The notes beneath the pieces were generated by a model. It did not search any database. It worked only from the letters and a program-made list of their open reading frames with translations, and had not been told where the DNA came from. DNA of 64,000 nucleotides. It comes from Paenibacillus flagellatus (GTDB lineage Bacteria > Bacillota > Bacilli > Paenibacillales > NBRC-103111). A program made the translations under genes and the position numbers. The stretch lies in the NCBI RefSeq assembly GCF_003217775.1, contig NZ_QJVJ01000008.1, positions 1-64,000 on the forward strand, in the 5' to 3' direction. Positions 7,363-15,659 of this stretch are shown here, piece by piece. Each line of letters starts with the position of its first letter. The stretch's first letter is position 1.

Positions 7363-8319
7363 TTGAACGAATCCGCCGCGCTGGCCGACGCTCCCGTTCC
7401 CGTTCCGGTGAAGCCGAAACGCCGGAAGGTGAGGGTCAAGACGCTCGTCTCGCTTTATGTGCTGTTTGCGCCGACCGCCGTTTTGCTGTTTTTGTTCAAC
7501 TACGTCCCGTTGTACGGGATCATTATCGCGTTCAAGGACTATTCGATTTACAAAGGCATTATGGGCAGCGACTGGGTCGGCTTCGAGAACTTCCGTTATT
7601 TTTTGAACGACGACAAGTTCTGGTCCGTGTTCAAAAACACGCTCATCCTGAACTTTTACGACCTGCTGTTCGGGTTTACGTCCCCGATCGTCTTCGCGCT
7701 GCTGGCGAACGAGCTGTATCAGCGGACGTTCAAGCGCGTCATGCAGACGATTTCGTACTTGCCGCATTTTTTGTCCTGGATCGTGGTGTCCGGGGTGTTC
7801 TATTCGTTCCTGTCTCCCGAGACGGGGCTGTTCAACCGGTTCCTCGGCGTATTCGGCGTCGACCCGATCTTTTTCATGACGGAGCCCGGGCTGTTCCGCG
7901 GCATCCTCGTATTCGCGGACATCTGGAAAGGCGTCGGCTGGTCGGCGATTCTATACTTCGCGGTCATCGCCGGCATCGACAGCAGCTTGTACGAGGCGGC
8001 CTGGATCGACGGGGCGAACCGGTGGCGGCAGGTGATCCACATTACGCTGCCGCATATGGTGCCGATGATTACGCTCCTGTTCCTGCTTCGGCTCGCGCAT
8101 CTGTTCAGCATCGACTTCGACCGGATTTTCCTGATGCAGAATCCGCTCGTCTACGACGTATCCGACGTCATCAGCACGTATGTGTACCGGCTCGGCCTCG
8201 AGCAGTCCCAATACAGCTTGACGACGGCGATCGGCCTCACGCAGAGCGTCCTCGGCTTCCTCCTGCTCGTCGGGTCGAACCGGCTGTCCAAGCGGCTGAC
8301 CGGGCTCGGCATGTACTAA
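7363..8319 (+). CDS. ABC sugar permease, LplB/YteP type (operon 1)
   Basis: 318 residues with six predicted membrane helices. It has the LplB-type opening NYVPLYGIIIAFKDYSIYKG and the EAA loop EAAWIDGANRWRQVIHITLP that contacts the ATPase. It begins with TTG at 7363, supported by AAGGAGGTG 9 bases upstream; the N-terminal Pro/Lys/Arg segment is cytoplasmic. It pairs with the permease starting 16 bases downstream. The expected ATPase is an MsmX-type protein encoded elsewhere. Confidence 0.9.
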   Translation: MNESAALADAPVPVPVKPKRRKVRVKTLVSLYVLFAPTAVLLFLFNYVPLYGIIIAFKDYSIYKGIMGSDWVGFENFRYFLNDDKFWSVFKNTLILNFYDLLFGFTSPIVFALLANELYQRTFKRVMQTISYLPHFLSWIVVSGVFYSFLSPETGLFNRFLGVFGVDPIFFMTEPGLFRGILVFADIWKGVGWSAILYFAVIAGIDSSLYEAAWIDGANRWRQVIHITLPHMVPMITLLFLLRLAHLFSIDFDRIFLMQNPLVYDVSDVISTYVYRLGLEQSQYSLTTAIGLTQSVLGFLLLVGSNRLSKRLTGLGMY

Positions 8320-8335
8320 GAAAGGAGGGACCTGG

Positions 8336-9211
8336 ATGCATCGCTATTTGTCGCCGTCGCGAATCGTCTTCCAATTGTTCAATTACACGTTTTTCGTCGT
8401 ATTCTGCATTTCCATTCTGGTGCCCTTCATCAACGCGATCGCCATCTCGCTCAGCAGCTACCACGGGGTGCTGTCCGGCAAGGTCGGGCTGTGGCCGATC
8501 GAATTCCAGCTCGATTCGTATATCAAAATCGCCGGAAACTATACGTTTCTGCGCTCGTTCGTAAACACGGCGGGGCTTACCGTCATCAATACGGTGCTGT
8601 CGGTCATCGTCTCGCTCTGCGCGGCGTACGCGCTGTCGCACAAGCTGTTCGTCGGCCGGGGCGCGGCGATGACGTACATTTTGATCACGATGTTTTTCAG
8701 CGGCGGTCTCATCCCGACGTACTTGAACGTGATGAACCTGGGGCTCGGCAACACGTATTGGGCGCTGATCCTGCCGGGGCTTGTCAGCCCGTTCTACATC
8801 ATCGTCTACAAAAACATGATCGACCAGCTGCCCAAGGAGCTGCTCGAGTCGGCCGAAATCGACGGCGCGGGCGAATTCCGCCTCCTGTTCCGCATCGTGC
8901 TGCCGCTCGTGCTGCCGATGACGATGGCGTTCGTCATATTCAGCGCGGTGGCGCATTGGAATCAATGGTTCGGCGTTCTGCTGTACATCAAGGAGAAGTC
9001 GATGTGGACGCTGCAGTTTCAGCTGCGGGAAATTTTGAACAACGCCCGGCTCGAGGACGAGACGCTGAACCCGCTCGGCCAGCAGATCATCCATCCCGAA
9101 AATTTGAAGATGGCGGCGCTTATGGTCACCATTCTGCCGATTATCGTCATTTATCCGTTCGTGCAAAAATATTTCATCCACGGCCAGTTCGTGGGCGCCG
9201 TCAAAGGGTGA
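8336..9211 (+). CDS. ABC sugar permease, YtcP/AraQ type (operon 1)
   Basis: 291 residues, six predicted helices, of the second-permease class (COG0395). MFFSGGLIPTYLNVMNLGLG and the EAA loop ESAEIDGAGEFRLLFRIVLP are diagnostic, and the C-terminus PFVQKYFIHGQFVGAVKG is typical. GAAAGGAGGG precedes the ATG. It forms the heterodimeric channel with the gene before it. Confidence 0.92.
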   Translation: MHRYLSPSRIVFQLFNYTFFVVFCISILVPFINAIAISLSSYHGVLSGKVGLWPIEFQLDSYIKIAGNYTFLRSFVNTAGLTVINTVLSVIVSLCAAYALSHKLFVGRGAAMTYILITMFFSGGLIPTYLNVMNLGLGNTYWALILPGLVSPFYIIVYKNMIDQLPKELLESAEIDGAGEFRLLFRIVLPLVLPMTMAFVIFSAVAHWNQWFGVLLYIKEKSMWTLQFQLREILNNARLEDETLNPLGQQIIHPENLKMAALMVTILPIIVIYPFVQKYFIHGQFVGAVKG

Positions 9212-9265
9212 GGGACCCGTCGTTTGTCCCCCGCGGACCGCGGACGGCCATAAGGAGGAAAGCCG

Positions 9266-11074
9266 ATGGAAACCCGAATCGGGGAAACGATCTATACGGA
9301 AGCGGCGGAGCCGTGCCGCAACTTTTGCATTCTCGGCGTGACGCCGCTCCTCGACCCGAAGGACGGGCGGGAGAAGCTCGTCCTGTCCAACTTCGCCGCC
9401 GGCTCCGTCGGCAATCTCGTGTTCGTCGATACGGAAAGCGGGGAAGGCGAGTCGATTCCGCTGCCCGGCGATTCCGGGGCGTGGGCGCTTCTTGCGCTCG
9501 GCGACCGGCTGCTCGTCGGGACGTGTCCCGACTACGGCTACCTGCACAGCCTGGACTTGCGCACGAGGGAATGGGCGGAGCCGCTGCGCATCGATTCGGA
9601 GACGTACATCTGGAACTTCGCGCTCGGATCGGACGGCATGGTATACGGCGGGACGTATCCCGGCTGCGCGCTGCTCCGGTACGACCCGGGCAAGCATGAG
9701 CTGACGAGCGTCGGGCGAGTGTCGGACAACGCGAAAAACTTGTACAGCCGCAACGTCTACGGCGGCGTCCCCGGCCGCATTCTCGTCGACGGCGGGTTCG
9801 ACGAGCCGTTCCTGCGGGCGTGGAATATCGCGGCGGAGACGTTCGAGCCGTTCGGTTCGTCCGGCGAGACGATCAGGGCGGCGAACGAGTCGTTCGTCTG
9901 CACCGAAGCGGACGGCAGCCTGCGCTTCTATGACGCGAATACGCTGCAGCCGGTTGAGGGGGCGGCGGCCGACGAGTGGGAGCTTACGCTCGAGGAGAAG
10001 GAGACGGTCGTCCGCGGCCGGCTTCGCGTCCGGTTCGTCCGGCTGCGGGACGGCTCCCGGGCGGGCGTGAAGGGGCAGGACTATTTCGTCCTTCGTCCGG
10101 GCGCCGACGAGCCGGTGTTCCGGCCGATCCCGGTTCCGGCTCCGGCGACGCGCATCCATACGGTCATCGCCGACGGCGACGGCGTCCTGTGGGGGTCGAG
10201 CGGCTTCGGGCAGACGATCTTCCGCTACGACCCGCGGGACGGCTCGTCTTGGAACTCCGGCGCCGTCTGCGATGCGGGCGGCGAGGTGTACGGCATGGCG
10301 TTCGTCGGCGGCGAGCTGTTCATGGCCGCCTACGCCGGCGGCGACCATATCGTCTACCGGCCGGATGAGCCGTGGGACCCATACGGCAACGTCAACCCGC
10401 GGACGCTGCGTTCCGTCGGGCCGGAGCTGATCCGGCCGCGGGCGAAGACGGTCGTCGGGCCGGACGGCGGCATATGGACCGGCTGGGCGGCCAAGTACGG
10501 CGTCTACGGCGGCGGCTTGTCGCGCATCGACCCGGCGACGAAGGAGGTCGCCTCGTGGTACGACCCGGTGCCGGGCCAGCAGCTGTGCGGCTTGGCGGCC
10601 GACGGCGAGCGGCTGTACTTCACGACGGATACCGGCGGCAACGGCCTCGCGGCGCGCGACGAGCCGTGTCATTTCGCCGTCTGGGAGCCGTCGGAAGGCC
10701 GCGTGACGTATCTGCACCGGTTCGAGCCGGGGGAGCGTCCCGGCTTCGCGCTGGCCGCCGATTCGCGAGTCTGGGTATGCGTCGGCACGGACATCGCCGC
10801 GTTCGACCCGGCGTCGACGGCTTTCGTCGGCCGGATCGGGCTCGGCGAACGGTGCGGCTGCCTGCTCGCGGCCGGATCGGGCCGGATCGCGGCGTTCGGG
10901 GAGAAGACGCTCTATTGGATCGATACCGCGACGATGACGGCCGAGGCGGCCGGTCCGCTGCCGGGGCACGTCTCGACCGCGGCGCGGACGCCGGACGGCA
11001 CCGTCTACTTCAATTGCTACGGCACGAAGCTGTACCGGCTGAACGCGCCGGTTCCGGTACCGGGCTCCCGTTGA
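9266..11074 (+). CDS. cytoplasmic beta-propeller protein, possible glycan-processing enzyme
   Basis: 602 residues, no signal peptide. It is built of repeated blades of the form (G/A)xDGxVYGGTYPG...LLRYDPG, seen near residues 130-150, 290-320 and 395-420, which indicates a seven- or eight-bladed propeller. It lies 54 bases behind the permease with AAGGAGG and correct spacing, so it belongs to operon 1 and probably acts on the imported sugar. Cytoplasmic propellers in such operons include oligosaccharide lyases and hydrolases, but no catalytic residues could be assigned. The secreted protein at 37299-40472 has similar blades. A terminator follows. Confidence 0.7.
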   Translation: METRIGETIYTEAAEPCRNFCILGVTPLLDPKDGREKLVLSNFAAGSVGNLVFVDTESGEGESIPLPGDSGAWALLALGDRLLVGTCPDYGYLHSLDLRTREWAEPLRIDSETYIWNFALGSDGMVYGGTYPGCALLRYDPGKHELTSVGRVSDNAKNLYSRNVYGGVPGRILVDGGFDEPFLRAWNIAAETFEPFGSSGETIRAANESFVCTEADGSLRFYDANTLQPVEGAAADEWELTLEEKETVVRGRLRVRFVRLRDGSRAGVKGQDYFVLRPGADEPVFRPIPVPAPATRIHTVIADGDGVLWGSSGFGQTIFRYDPRDGSSWNSGAVCDAGGEVYGMAFVGGELFMAAYAGGDHIVYRPDEPWDPYGNVNPRTLRSVGPELIRPRAKTVVGPDGGIWTGWAAKYGVYGGGLSRIDPATKEVASWYDPVPGQQLCGLAADGERLYFTTDTGGNGLAARDEPCHFAVWEPSEGRVTYLHRFEPGERPGFALAADSRVWVCVGTDIAAFDPASTAFVGRIGLGERCGCLLAAGSGRIAAFGEKTLYWIDTATMTAEAAGPLPGHVSTAARTPDGTVYFNCYGTKLYRLNAPVPVPGSR

Positions 11075-11100
11075 CGAGTCCCGGCCGACAACGTTCAAGA

Positions 11101-11137
11101 CCGCTCGGAGAGCGCGAAAGCTCCGGGCGGCCTTTTT
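11101..11137 (+). terminator. terminator of import operon 1
   Basis: CCGCTCGGAG and CTCCGGGCGG pair (one wobble) and are followed by CCTTTTT. Confidence 0.75.
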
Positions 11138-11244
11138 CCGTTTGCGCGAACCGGCTCAAATTCCCTCCCGCCTCCCGCAAAAAAACAGGAACCGGCGCCT
11201 TCCGTGTCGAAGTCGTTGGGACGGCAACCAGAAGGAGGAGATGG

Positions 11245-12741
11245 ATGATGAGAAAGAACGGTTGGAAACGGTTGGGGACATGGGGAGTCTCGGCGCTGCT
11301 CGTCCCGGCGCTGCTCGTCGGCGGCTCGTGGGTCCCGGCGGGAGGGAGCCGTGCGGCGATGGCGGCTTCGGCATCCGCCTCGACGTCCGGCTTCACGGAC
11401 GTCGCGTCCCATTGGGGGAAGGCGACGATCGATTGGGCCGTCTCGAAGGGGATCGTCGACGGCTTTGCCGACGGCACGTTCCAGCCGGACAAGACGGTCA
11501 GCGAGGCGCAGTTTTTGGCGATGCTGCTTCGCGCGTTCGCGGGCGACGCGATCCCTGCGGCGGGTGCCGACGCGGCGTGGTATGCGGGCTATTACGCCTA
11601 CGCCTCCGAGCTGCGCTGGCCGGTCGACCCGGCTCATGCGGACGCCCCCTACTCGCGCGGACAAGTGGCGCGGGTGCTGGCCGCGTCGCAAGGGCAGGAC
11701 CTCGATACGGCGGGGGCCGTCCGCTACTTGCTGGAGCGGGGGCTGGCGACCGGGAAAACGTCCGCCACCGTGGAAGGCTTCGGCGTCGACGACCGGCCGA
11801 CCCGCGCGGAAGCGCTCCAGTTCATCCGCAACCTGGCGGATAAACATCTCGTCCTGAAAGGAATTCCCGCCCCTGCGCGGGCGTTTGCGGTACGCGGCGT
11901 ATCGCTCGGCGATTCCGCCGAGTCGGTGCAGTCGAAGCTGGGTACGCCGGCCCGCAAGGATGCGAGCGAGTACGGGTTCGAATGGTACGTTTATAACCAA
12001 GATTACGCCAGCTACGCGCAAATCGGCATTTCCGGCGGGAAAGTGGTCGCCTTGTATACGAACTCGACGAGATGGGCGTCCGACAAGCCCGGAGTATCCC
12101 CGAGCGCCTCGTCGGCGGATATCGTCAAGACGTTCGGCCGACCGCTCGATTCGATTACGAAAGGGTTCACCCGCTACATGCTGAACAATCCGGGCGAAGA
12201 GGAAGGCGTGTACGAACTCGACGGCGGCTACGTCACCTTTTTCTACGACACGCACGAGAACGACGCGCTGGAAGCGATCCAGATCGTCTCCAAGGAGGCG
12301 GAGGAAGCGAAAACGGACTATTACGGCACGCCGAGCGAAGCGCTGCGGATCGCGTTCGAGCGGGAGACATTCGATCTCGCCAACGCCGCGAGAGTGAAGC
12401 GGGGACTCAAGCCGTTCGTCTGGGACGACGCGGTGGCCGGTACGGCGCGCAAGCATAGCGAGGATATGGGCGTCAAAGGATACTTCGACCACAAAAGCCC
12501 GACGGGAGAACGGCTGGCCGACCGGTACGAAGCGGACGGGATCGACTACCGCTCGGGCGCCGAGAACATCGCCGCCGGTCAGCCGAACGCGATCTACGCC
12601 CATGCGGGCTGGCTCAATTCGCACACGGGCCACCGCGAAAGCTTGCTCGGTCCGGAGACGCGGCTCGGCGTCGGCGTCTATTTCGGCGGCAAAATGCACG
12701 TGTACTACACGCAAAACTTTTACACGCCGATGAACGGGTAG
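11245..12741 (+). CDS. secreted SLH-CAP domain protein
   Basis: 498 residues. A signal peptide of about 40 residues precedes SLH repeats: FTDVASHWGKATIDWAVSKG begins the first near residue 50, and two weaker ones follow up to about 210. Residues about 225-340 match the CAP-associated N-terminal domain (VSLGDSAESVQSKLGTPARK). The last 125 residues are a CAP/SCP domain with RKHSEDMGVKGYFDHKSPTG, the SGAENIAAG stretch and the C-terminal YYTQNFYTP. SLH repeats bind secondary cell-wall polymer, so this is a surface protein; bacterial CAP proteins have no single known activity. The tandem ATG at 11245/11248 follows GAAGGAGGAG. An ATG at 11241 is in another frame. Confidence 0.88.
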   Translation: MMRKNGWKRLGTWGVSALLVPALLVGGSWVPAGGSRAAMAASASASTSGFTDVASHWGKATIDWAVSKGIVDGFADGTFQPDKTVSEAQFLAMLLRAFAGDAIPAAGADAAWYAGYYAYASELRWPVDPAHADAPYSRGQVARVLAASQGQDLDTAGAVRYLLERGLATGKTSATVEGFGVDDRPTRAEALQFIRNLADKHLVLKGIPAPARAFAVRGVSLGDSAESVQSKLGTPARKDASEYGFEWYVYNQDYASYAQIGISGGKVVALYTNSTRWASDKPGVSPSASSADIVKTFGRPLDSITKGFTRYMLNNPGEEEGVYELDGGYVTFFYDTHENDALEAIQIVSKEAEEAKTDYYGTPSEALRIAFERETFDLANAARVKRGLKPFVWDDAVAGTARKHSEDMGVKGYFDHKSPTGERLADRYEADGIDYRSGAENIAAGQPNAIYAHAGWLNSHTGHRESLLGPETRLGVGVYFGGKMHVYYTQNFYTPMNG

Positions 12742-12771
12742 CGCCGGCGGCGATATCGCACTTGCCGGAAT

Positions 12772-12813
12772 AAGCAAAGGGGGCTTGCCGTTCGAGGCCA
12801 GTTCCCTTTGCTT
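12772..12813. terminator. hairpin between convergent genes
   Basis: AAGCAAAGGG and CCCTTTGCTT form a perfect 10-base-pair stem between the SLH-CAP gene and the minus-strand membrane-protein gene. No long T-run follows on either strand, so termination may be weak. Confidence 0.5.
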
Positions 12814-12837
12814 GCCCAGTGCGGCCGGCGTAGGCCG

Positions 12838-13170
12838 TTACCATCCGAACGTCAGCAGCGTGTAGACGACGAAACCGATCGAGAGCGCGGCGGAAGCGAG
12901 ATGCAGCGCGAGCGGGAGTGCGGCTCCCCTTCGGTGCGAGCCGGCGTGGCTCCGATGGCGGCGAAAGAAGCGGTACAGCGTAAAACCGGTCATGGCCAAT
13001 ACGACGACGATCATGAACCGCCGCAGCCACAAAAATTGCGCCATCGAGGCCATCGACCCTCCTAGCGTGTACAGAAGCGCCATGTGCAGCCAATGGTGCG
13101 AGGAAACGACGACGGCGAGCAGGAGCGAAAGGATGGAGGCGACCGATTGGCGGAATGACGAATATTTCAC
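12838..13170 (-). CDS. small multispanning membrane protein, unrecognised
   Basis: 110 residues with three to four predicted membrane helices (about 10-30, 32-45, 48-66, 88-108) separated by a basic loop RRHRSHAGSHRRG. It starts with GTG at 13170, which overlaps the TGA of the MarR gene (GTGA), so the two are translationally coupled and form one operon. The regulator probably controls it. I do not recognise the family; it could be a small transporter or resistance protein. Confidence 0.6.
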   Translation of the reverse strand: MKYSSFRQSVASILSLLLAVVVSSHHWLHMALLYTLGGSMASMAQFLWLRRFMIVVVLAMTGFTLYRFFRRHRSHAGSHRRGAALPLALHLASAALSIGFVVYTLLTFGW

Positions 13171-13625
13171 GGGTGCACGTCCTTTCCGGCATCGCGGCGC
13201 TCCAGCGCCTCCGCGAACAGCCGAAAGCCGTCGGCGATGCGGCGCTTGTCGTCGTCGGTCAAATGGCCGATGACCGATTCGTAGTAACCGATCGACTGGC
13301 GGCGGACGTTGCCGATCGTGCGGACGCCTTTGTCGGTCAAGGTGAGGCGGACTTCGCGGCGGTTCGTTTCGTTTACTTGTCTGTCGACGAAGCCGGCTTT
13401 CACGAGGCCGTCGGCCAAGCGGCTGACGGAGCTTCTTTCGAGCTTCAGCCGGTCCGCGAGCTCGGTGACCGATAGCGCTCGCGCCGTTTCAAGCTCCTGC
13501 AGCGCGAACACTTGCGACAGCGACAACGCGTAGCCGCAAGGCGTCACGGTTTGCTCGAGCAAGCCGAACCGGCGAATGAACAGCTGCACCGAATCGCGCA
13601 GCTCCGCAAGCAGGAAGGGGGGCAT
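13167..13625 (-). CDS. MarR-family transcriptional regulator
   Basis: 152 residues. The winged helix-turn-helix is plain: LSVTELADRLKLERSSVSRL, then the wing region with DRQVNETNRREVRLTLTDKG containing the DxR and the conserved L-T-x-K-G. It begins with ATG at 13625, with AAGGCGG 7-8 bases upstream. Its promoter carries two TATAAT-containing repeats that look like its own operator (13650-13678), so negative autoregulation is likely, together with the coupled membrane protein. Confidence 0.9.
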   Translation of the reverse strand: MPPFLLAELRDSVQLFIRRFGLLEQTVTPCGYALSLSQVFALQELETARALSVTELADRLKLERSSVSRLADGLVKAGFVDRQVNETNRREVRLTLTDKGVRTIGNVRRQSIGYYESVIGHLTDDDKRRIADGFRLFAEALERRDAGKDVHP

Positions 13626-13649
13626 AGACAGACCGCCTTTCGTGAATTG

Positions 13650-13698
13650 GTGTATTATACATATGTTGTATTATACACGGGTTTGGGCGCTCGGACAA
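13650..13698 (-). promoter_or_regulatory. marR-type promoter and operator
   Basis: On the minus strand, -35 TTGTCC (13698-13693) and -10 TATAAT (13675-13670) are 17 bases apart. The -10 lies inside one arm of a dyad: GTGTATTATAC at 13650-13660 and GTATTATACAC at 13668-13678. Each arm is itself nearly palindromic, and each contains TATAAT on the minus strand. Confidence 0.75.
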
Positions 13699-13729
13699 TC
13701 TCCCGATCGGATCGCGGCGACCGCCTCGA

Positions 13730-13758
13730 TTGATTTTTTCGCGCAACTTGGGTACAAT
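13730..13758 (+). promoter_or_regulatory. glyS promoter
   Basis: TTGATT at 13730-13735 and TACAAT at 13753-13758 with a 17-base spacer. Transcription would start near 13765, at the beginning of the T-box leader. Confidence 0.75.
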
Positions 13759-13764
13759 GAGGAG

Positions 13765-14043
13765 CAAAGCATACATGCGGCCGTGAAGGAAGAATAGTAC
13801 CCGCAGCCACTTTCGTACAAGCGACCCGGGGACGGTGAAAGCCCGGGGGAAGTAGCGGGGAAAAGGCGGTCCGGAGCCGCGACCGAAGAAAGGGGACGCG
13901 CGATCGGCTTACCGATCGTGCCGGCACGCACGGCTTCGTGCATCCGGCTAAGCGCGTCAACTAGGGTGGAACCGCGGGCGCTGCCAACCAAGCTCTCGTC
14001 CCTAGGCATAGTTCCTTTATGCCGTGGGAGAGAGCTTTTTACT
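13765..14043 (+). ncRNA. glycine T-box riboswitch
   Basis: The conserved T-box AGGGTGGAACCGCG lies at 13963-13976. It is followed by an intrinsic terminator whose stem starts with AGCTCTCG and ends with GAGAGAGCT plus T-run at 14036-14042. Upstream is Stem I with the distal-loop element GGGGACGGTGAAAGCCC. By alignment from memory with the B. subtilis glyQS leader, the specifier in GAAAAGGCGG is GGC at 13865-13867, a glycine codon. Uncharged tRNA-Gly would bind and prevent termination, raising glyS expression. Confidence 0.93.
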
Positions 14044-14094
14044 ATGCTCCTCGACATGGCGCACCAATCCAAACTAGTCAAGGAGTGAACGAAG

Positions 14095-15477
14095 ATGAGT
14101 GTCAACATGGATCAAATCGTAGCGCTGGCGAAGCACCGGGGCTTCGTGTTCCCGGGCTCGGAAGTGTACGGCGGCTTGGCGAACACGTGGGACTACGGTC
14201 CGCTCGGCGTCGAGCTGAAAAACAACATCAAGCGGGCGTGGTGGAAAAAGTTCATCCAGGAATCGCCGTACAACGTCGGCCTGGACGCGGCCATCCTGAT
14301 GAACCCGCAGGCGTGGGTCGCCTCCGGCCACGTCGGCAACTTCAACGACCCGATGATCGACTGCAAGCAGTGCAAGGCGCGCCACCGCGCGGATAAGCTG
14401 ATCGAGAACGCGCTGTCCGAGAAAGGCATCGAGATGGTCGTCGACGGCTTGTCGTTCGACCAGATGCGGGCGCTCATCGAAGAGCACGCGATCGCTTGCC
14501 CGGACTGCGGCAGCCGCGACTTCACCGACATCCGCCAGTTCAACCTGATGTTCAAGACGTTCCAAGGCGTGACGGAGTCCAGCTCGAACCAAATTTATTT
14601 GCGTCCGGAGACGGCGCAGGGCATCTTCGTCAACTTCAAAAACGTGCAGCGCACGATGCGCAAAAAAATGCCGTTCGGCATCGGCCAAATCGGCAAAAGC
14701 TTCCGCAACGAAATTACGCCGGGCAACTTCACGTTCCGGACGCGCGAGTTCGAGCAGATGGAGCTTGAATTTTTCTGCAAGCCGGGCGAAGATATGAAAT
14801 GGTTCGAGTATTGGCGTTCGTTCTGCTTCGAATGGCTCAAGTCGCTCGGCTTGAACGAGGAGCACATCCGGCTGCGGGACCATTCCGAAGACGAGCTGTC
14901 CCACTACAGCAACGCCACGACCGACATCGAGTTCAAATTCCCGTTCGGCTGGGGCGAGCTGTGGGGCATCGCGGACCGCACCGACTACGATTTGAAGCAG
15001 CATATGGAGCATTCCGGCGAAGATTTCCACTACATCGACCAGGAGACGAACGAGCGGTACGTGCCATACTGCATCGAGCCGTCGCTCGGCGCCGACCGGG
15101 TGACGCTGGCGTTCCTGATCGACGCGTTCGAGGAGCAGCAGCTCGAGGGCGACGACAGCCGCACGGTGCTGCATCTGCATCCGGCGCTCGCGCCGTTCAA
15201 GGCGGCCGTCTTCCCGCTGTCGAAGAAGCTGTCCGACGGCGCCGGCAAGGTGTTCGCCGACTTGGCGAAGCATTTCATGGTCGACTACGACGAGACCGGC
15301 TCGATCGGCAAGCGGTACCGCCGCCACGACGAGATCGGCACGCCGTTCTGCATCACGTACGACTTCGAGTCGGAGCAGGACGGCCAAGTGACCGTTCGCG
15401 ACCGCGATACGATGGAGCAGACGCGTCTGCCGATCGCGGAGCTGAAGTCGTTTATCGAGAGCAAGCTCATGTTTTGA
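14095..15477 (+). CDS. glyS: glycyl-tRNA synthetase, single-chain class II type
   Basis: 460 residues. It activates glycine with ATP and charges tRNA-Gly. Class II features are present: [12 protein letters not shown] at about 170-181, motif 2 around [20 protein letters not shown] near 202, and motif 3 PSLGADR near 329; the C-terminus is an anticodon-binding domain. CxxC pairs in the insertion ([14 protein letters not shown]) look like a zinc site. This is the homodimeric type also found in archaea and some Firmicutes, not the alpha2beta2 type. AAGGAGTGAA precedes the ATG. The T-box leader fixes the amino-acid specificity independently. Confidence 0.97.
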   Translation: MSVNMDQIVALAKHRGFVFPGSEVYGGLANTWDYGPLGVELKNNIKRAWWKKFIQESPYNVGLDAAILMNPQAWVASGHVGNFNDPMIDCKQCKARHRADKLIENALSEKGIEMVVDGLSFDQMRALIEEHAIACPDCGSRDFTDIRQFNLMFKTFQGVTESSSNQIYLRPETAQGIFVNFKNVQRTMRKKMPFGIGQIGKSFRNEITPGNFTFRTREFEQMELEFFCKPGEDMKWFEYWRSFCFEWLKSLGLNEEHIRLRDHSEDELSHYSNATTDIEFKFPFGWGELWGIADRTDYDLKQHMEHSGEDFHYIDQETNERYVPYCIEPSLGADRVTLAFLIDAFEEQQLEGDDSRTVLHLHPALAPFKAAVFPLSKKLSDGAGKVFADLAKHFMVDYDETGSIGKRYRRHDEIGTPFCITYDFESEQDGQVTVRDRDTMEQTRLPIAELKSFIESKLMF

Positions 15478-15495
15478 TTCGCTGTAGGAGGGAGG

Positions 15496-15527
15496 CCGCA
15501 GGTCGCGTCGCGATCTGCGGTTTTTTT
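15496..15527 (+). terminator. glyS terminator
   Basis: CCGCAGGTCGC and GCGATCTGCGG form a stem (one G-U pair), followed by seven T. Confidence 0.85.
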
Positions 15528-15659
15528 CGTTCCTCGAACGCTCCACCGTTTCCAAATAAATTGAACGATTTTCAAAGATTACGTGAGGAACGCGAGGTCC
15601 CGATTGTGTTGTAATGTAGATGGGGTGCACCCTACTTGACGGGATGAGGGGATGGAAGG

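Noticed and set aside
8237-11098. A 953-codon open frame on the minus strand
   Set aside because: It covers a permease and the propeller gene in antisense; composition is Arg/Asp-rich as in other shadow frames.
11241-11843. An ATG right after the AGGAGG of the SLH-CAP gene, in another frame
   Set aside because: Its product is Arg-rich and lacks a signal peptide, whereas the frame from 11245 gives a signal peptide, SLH and CAP domains.
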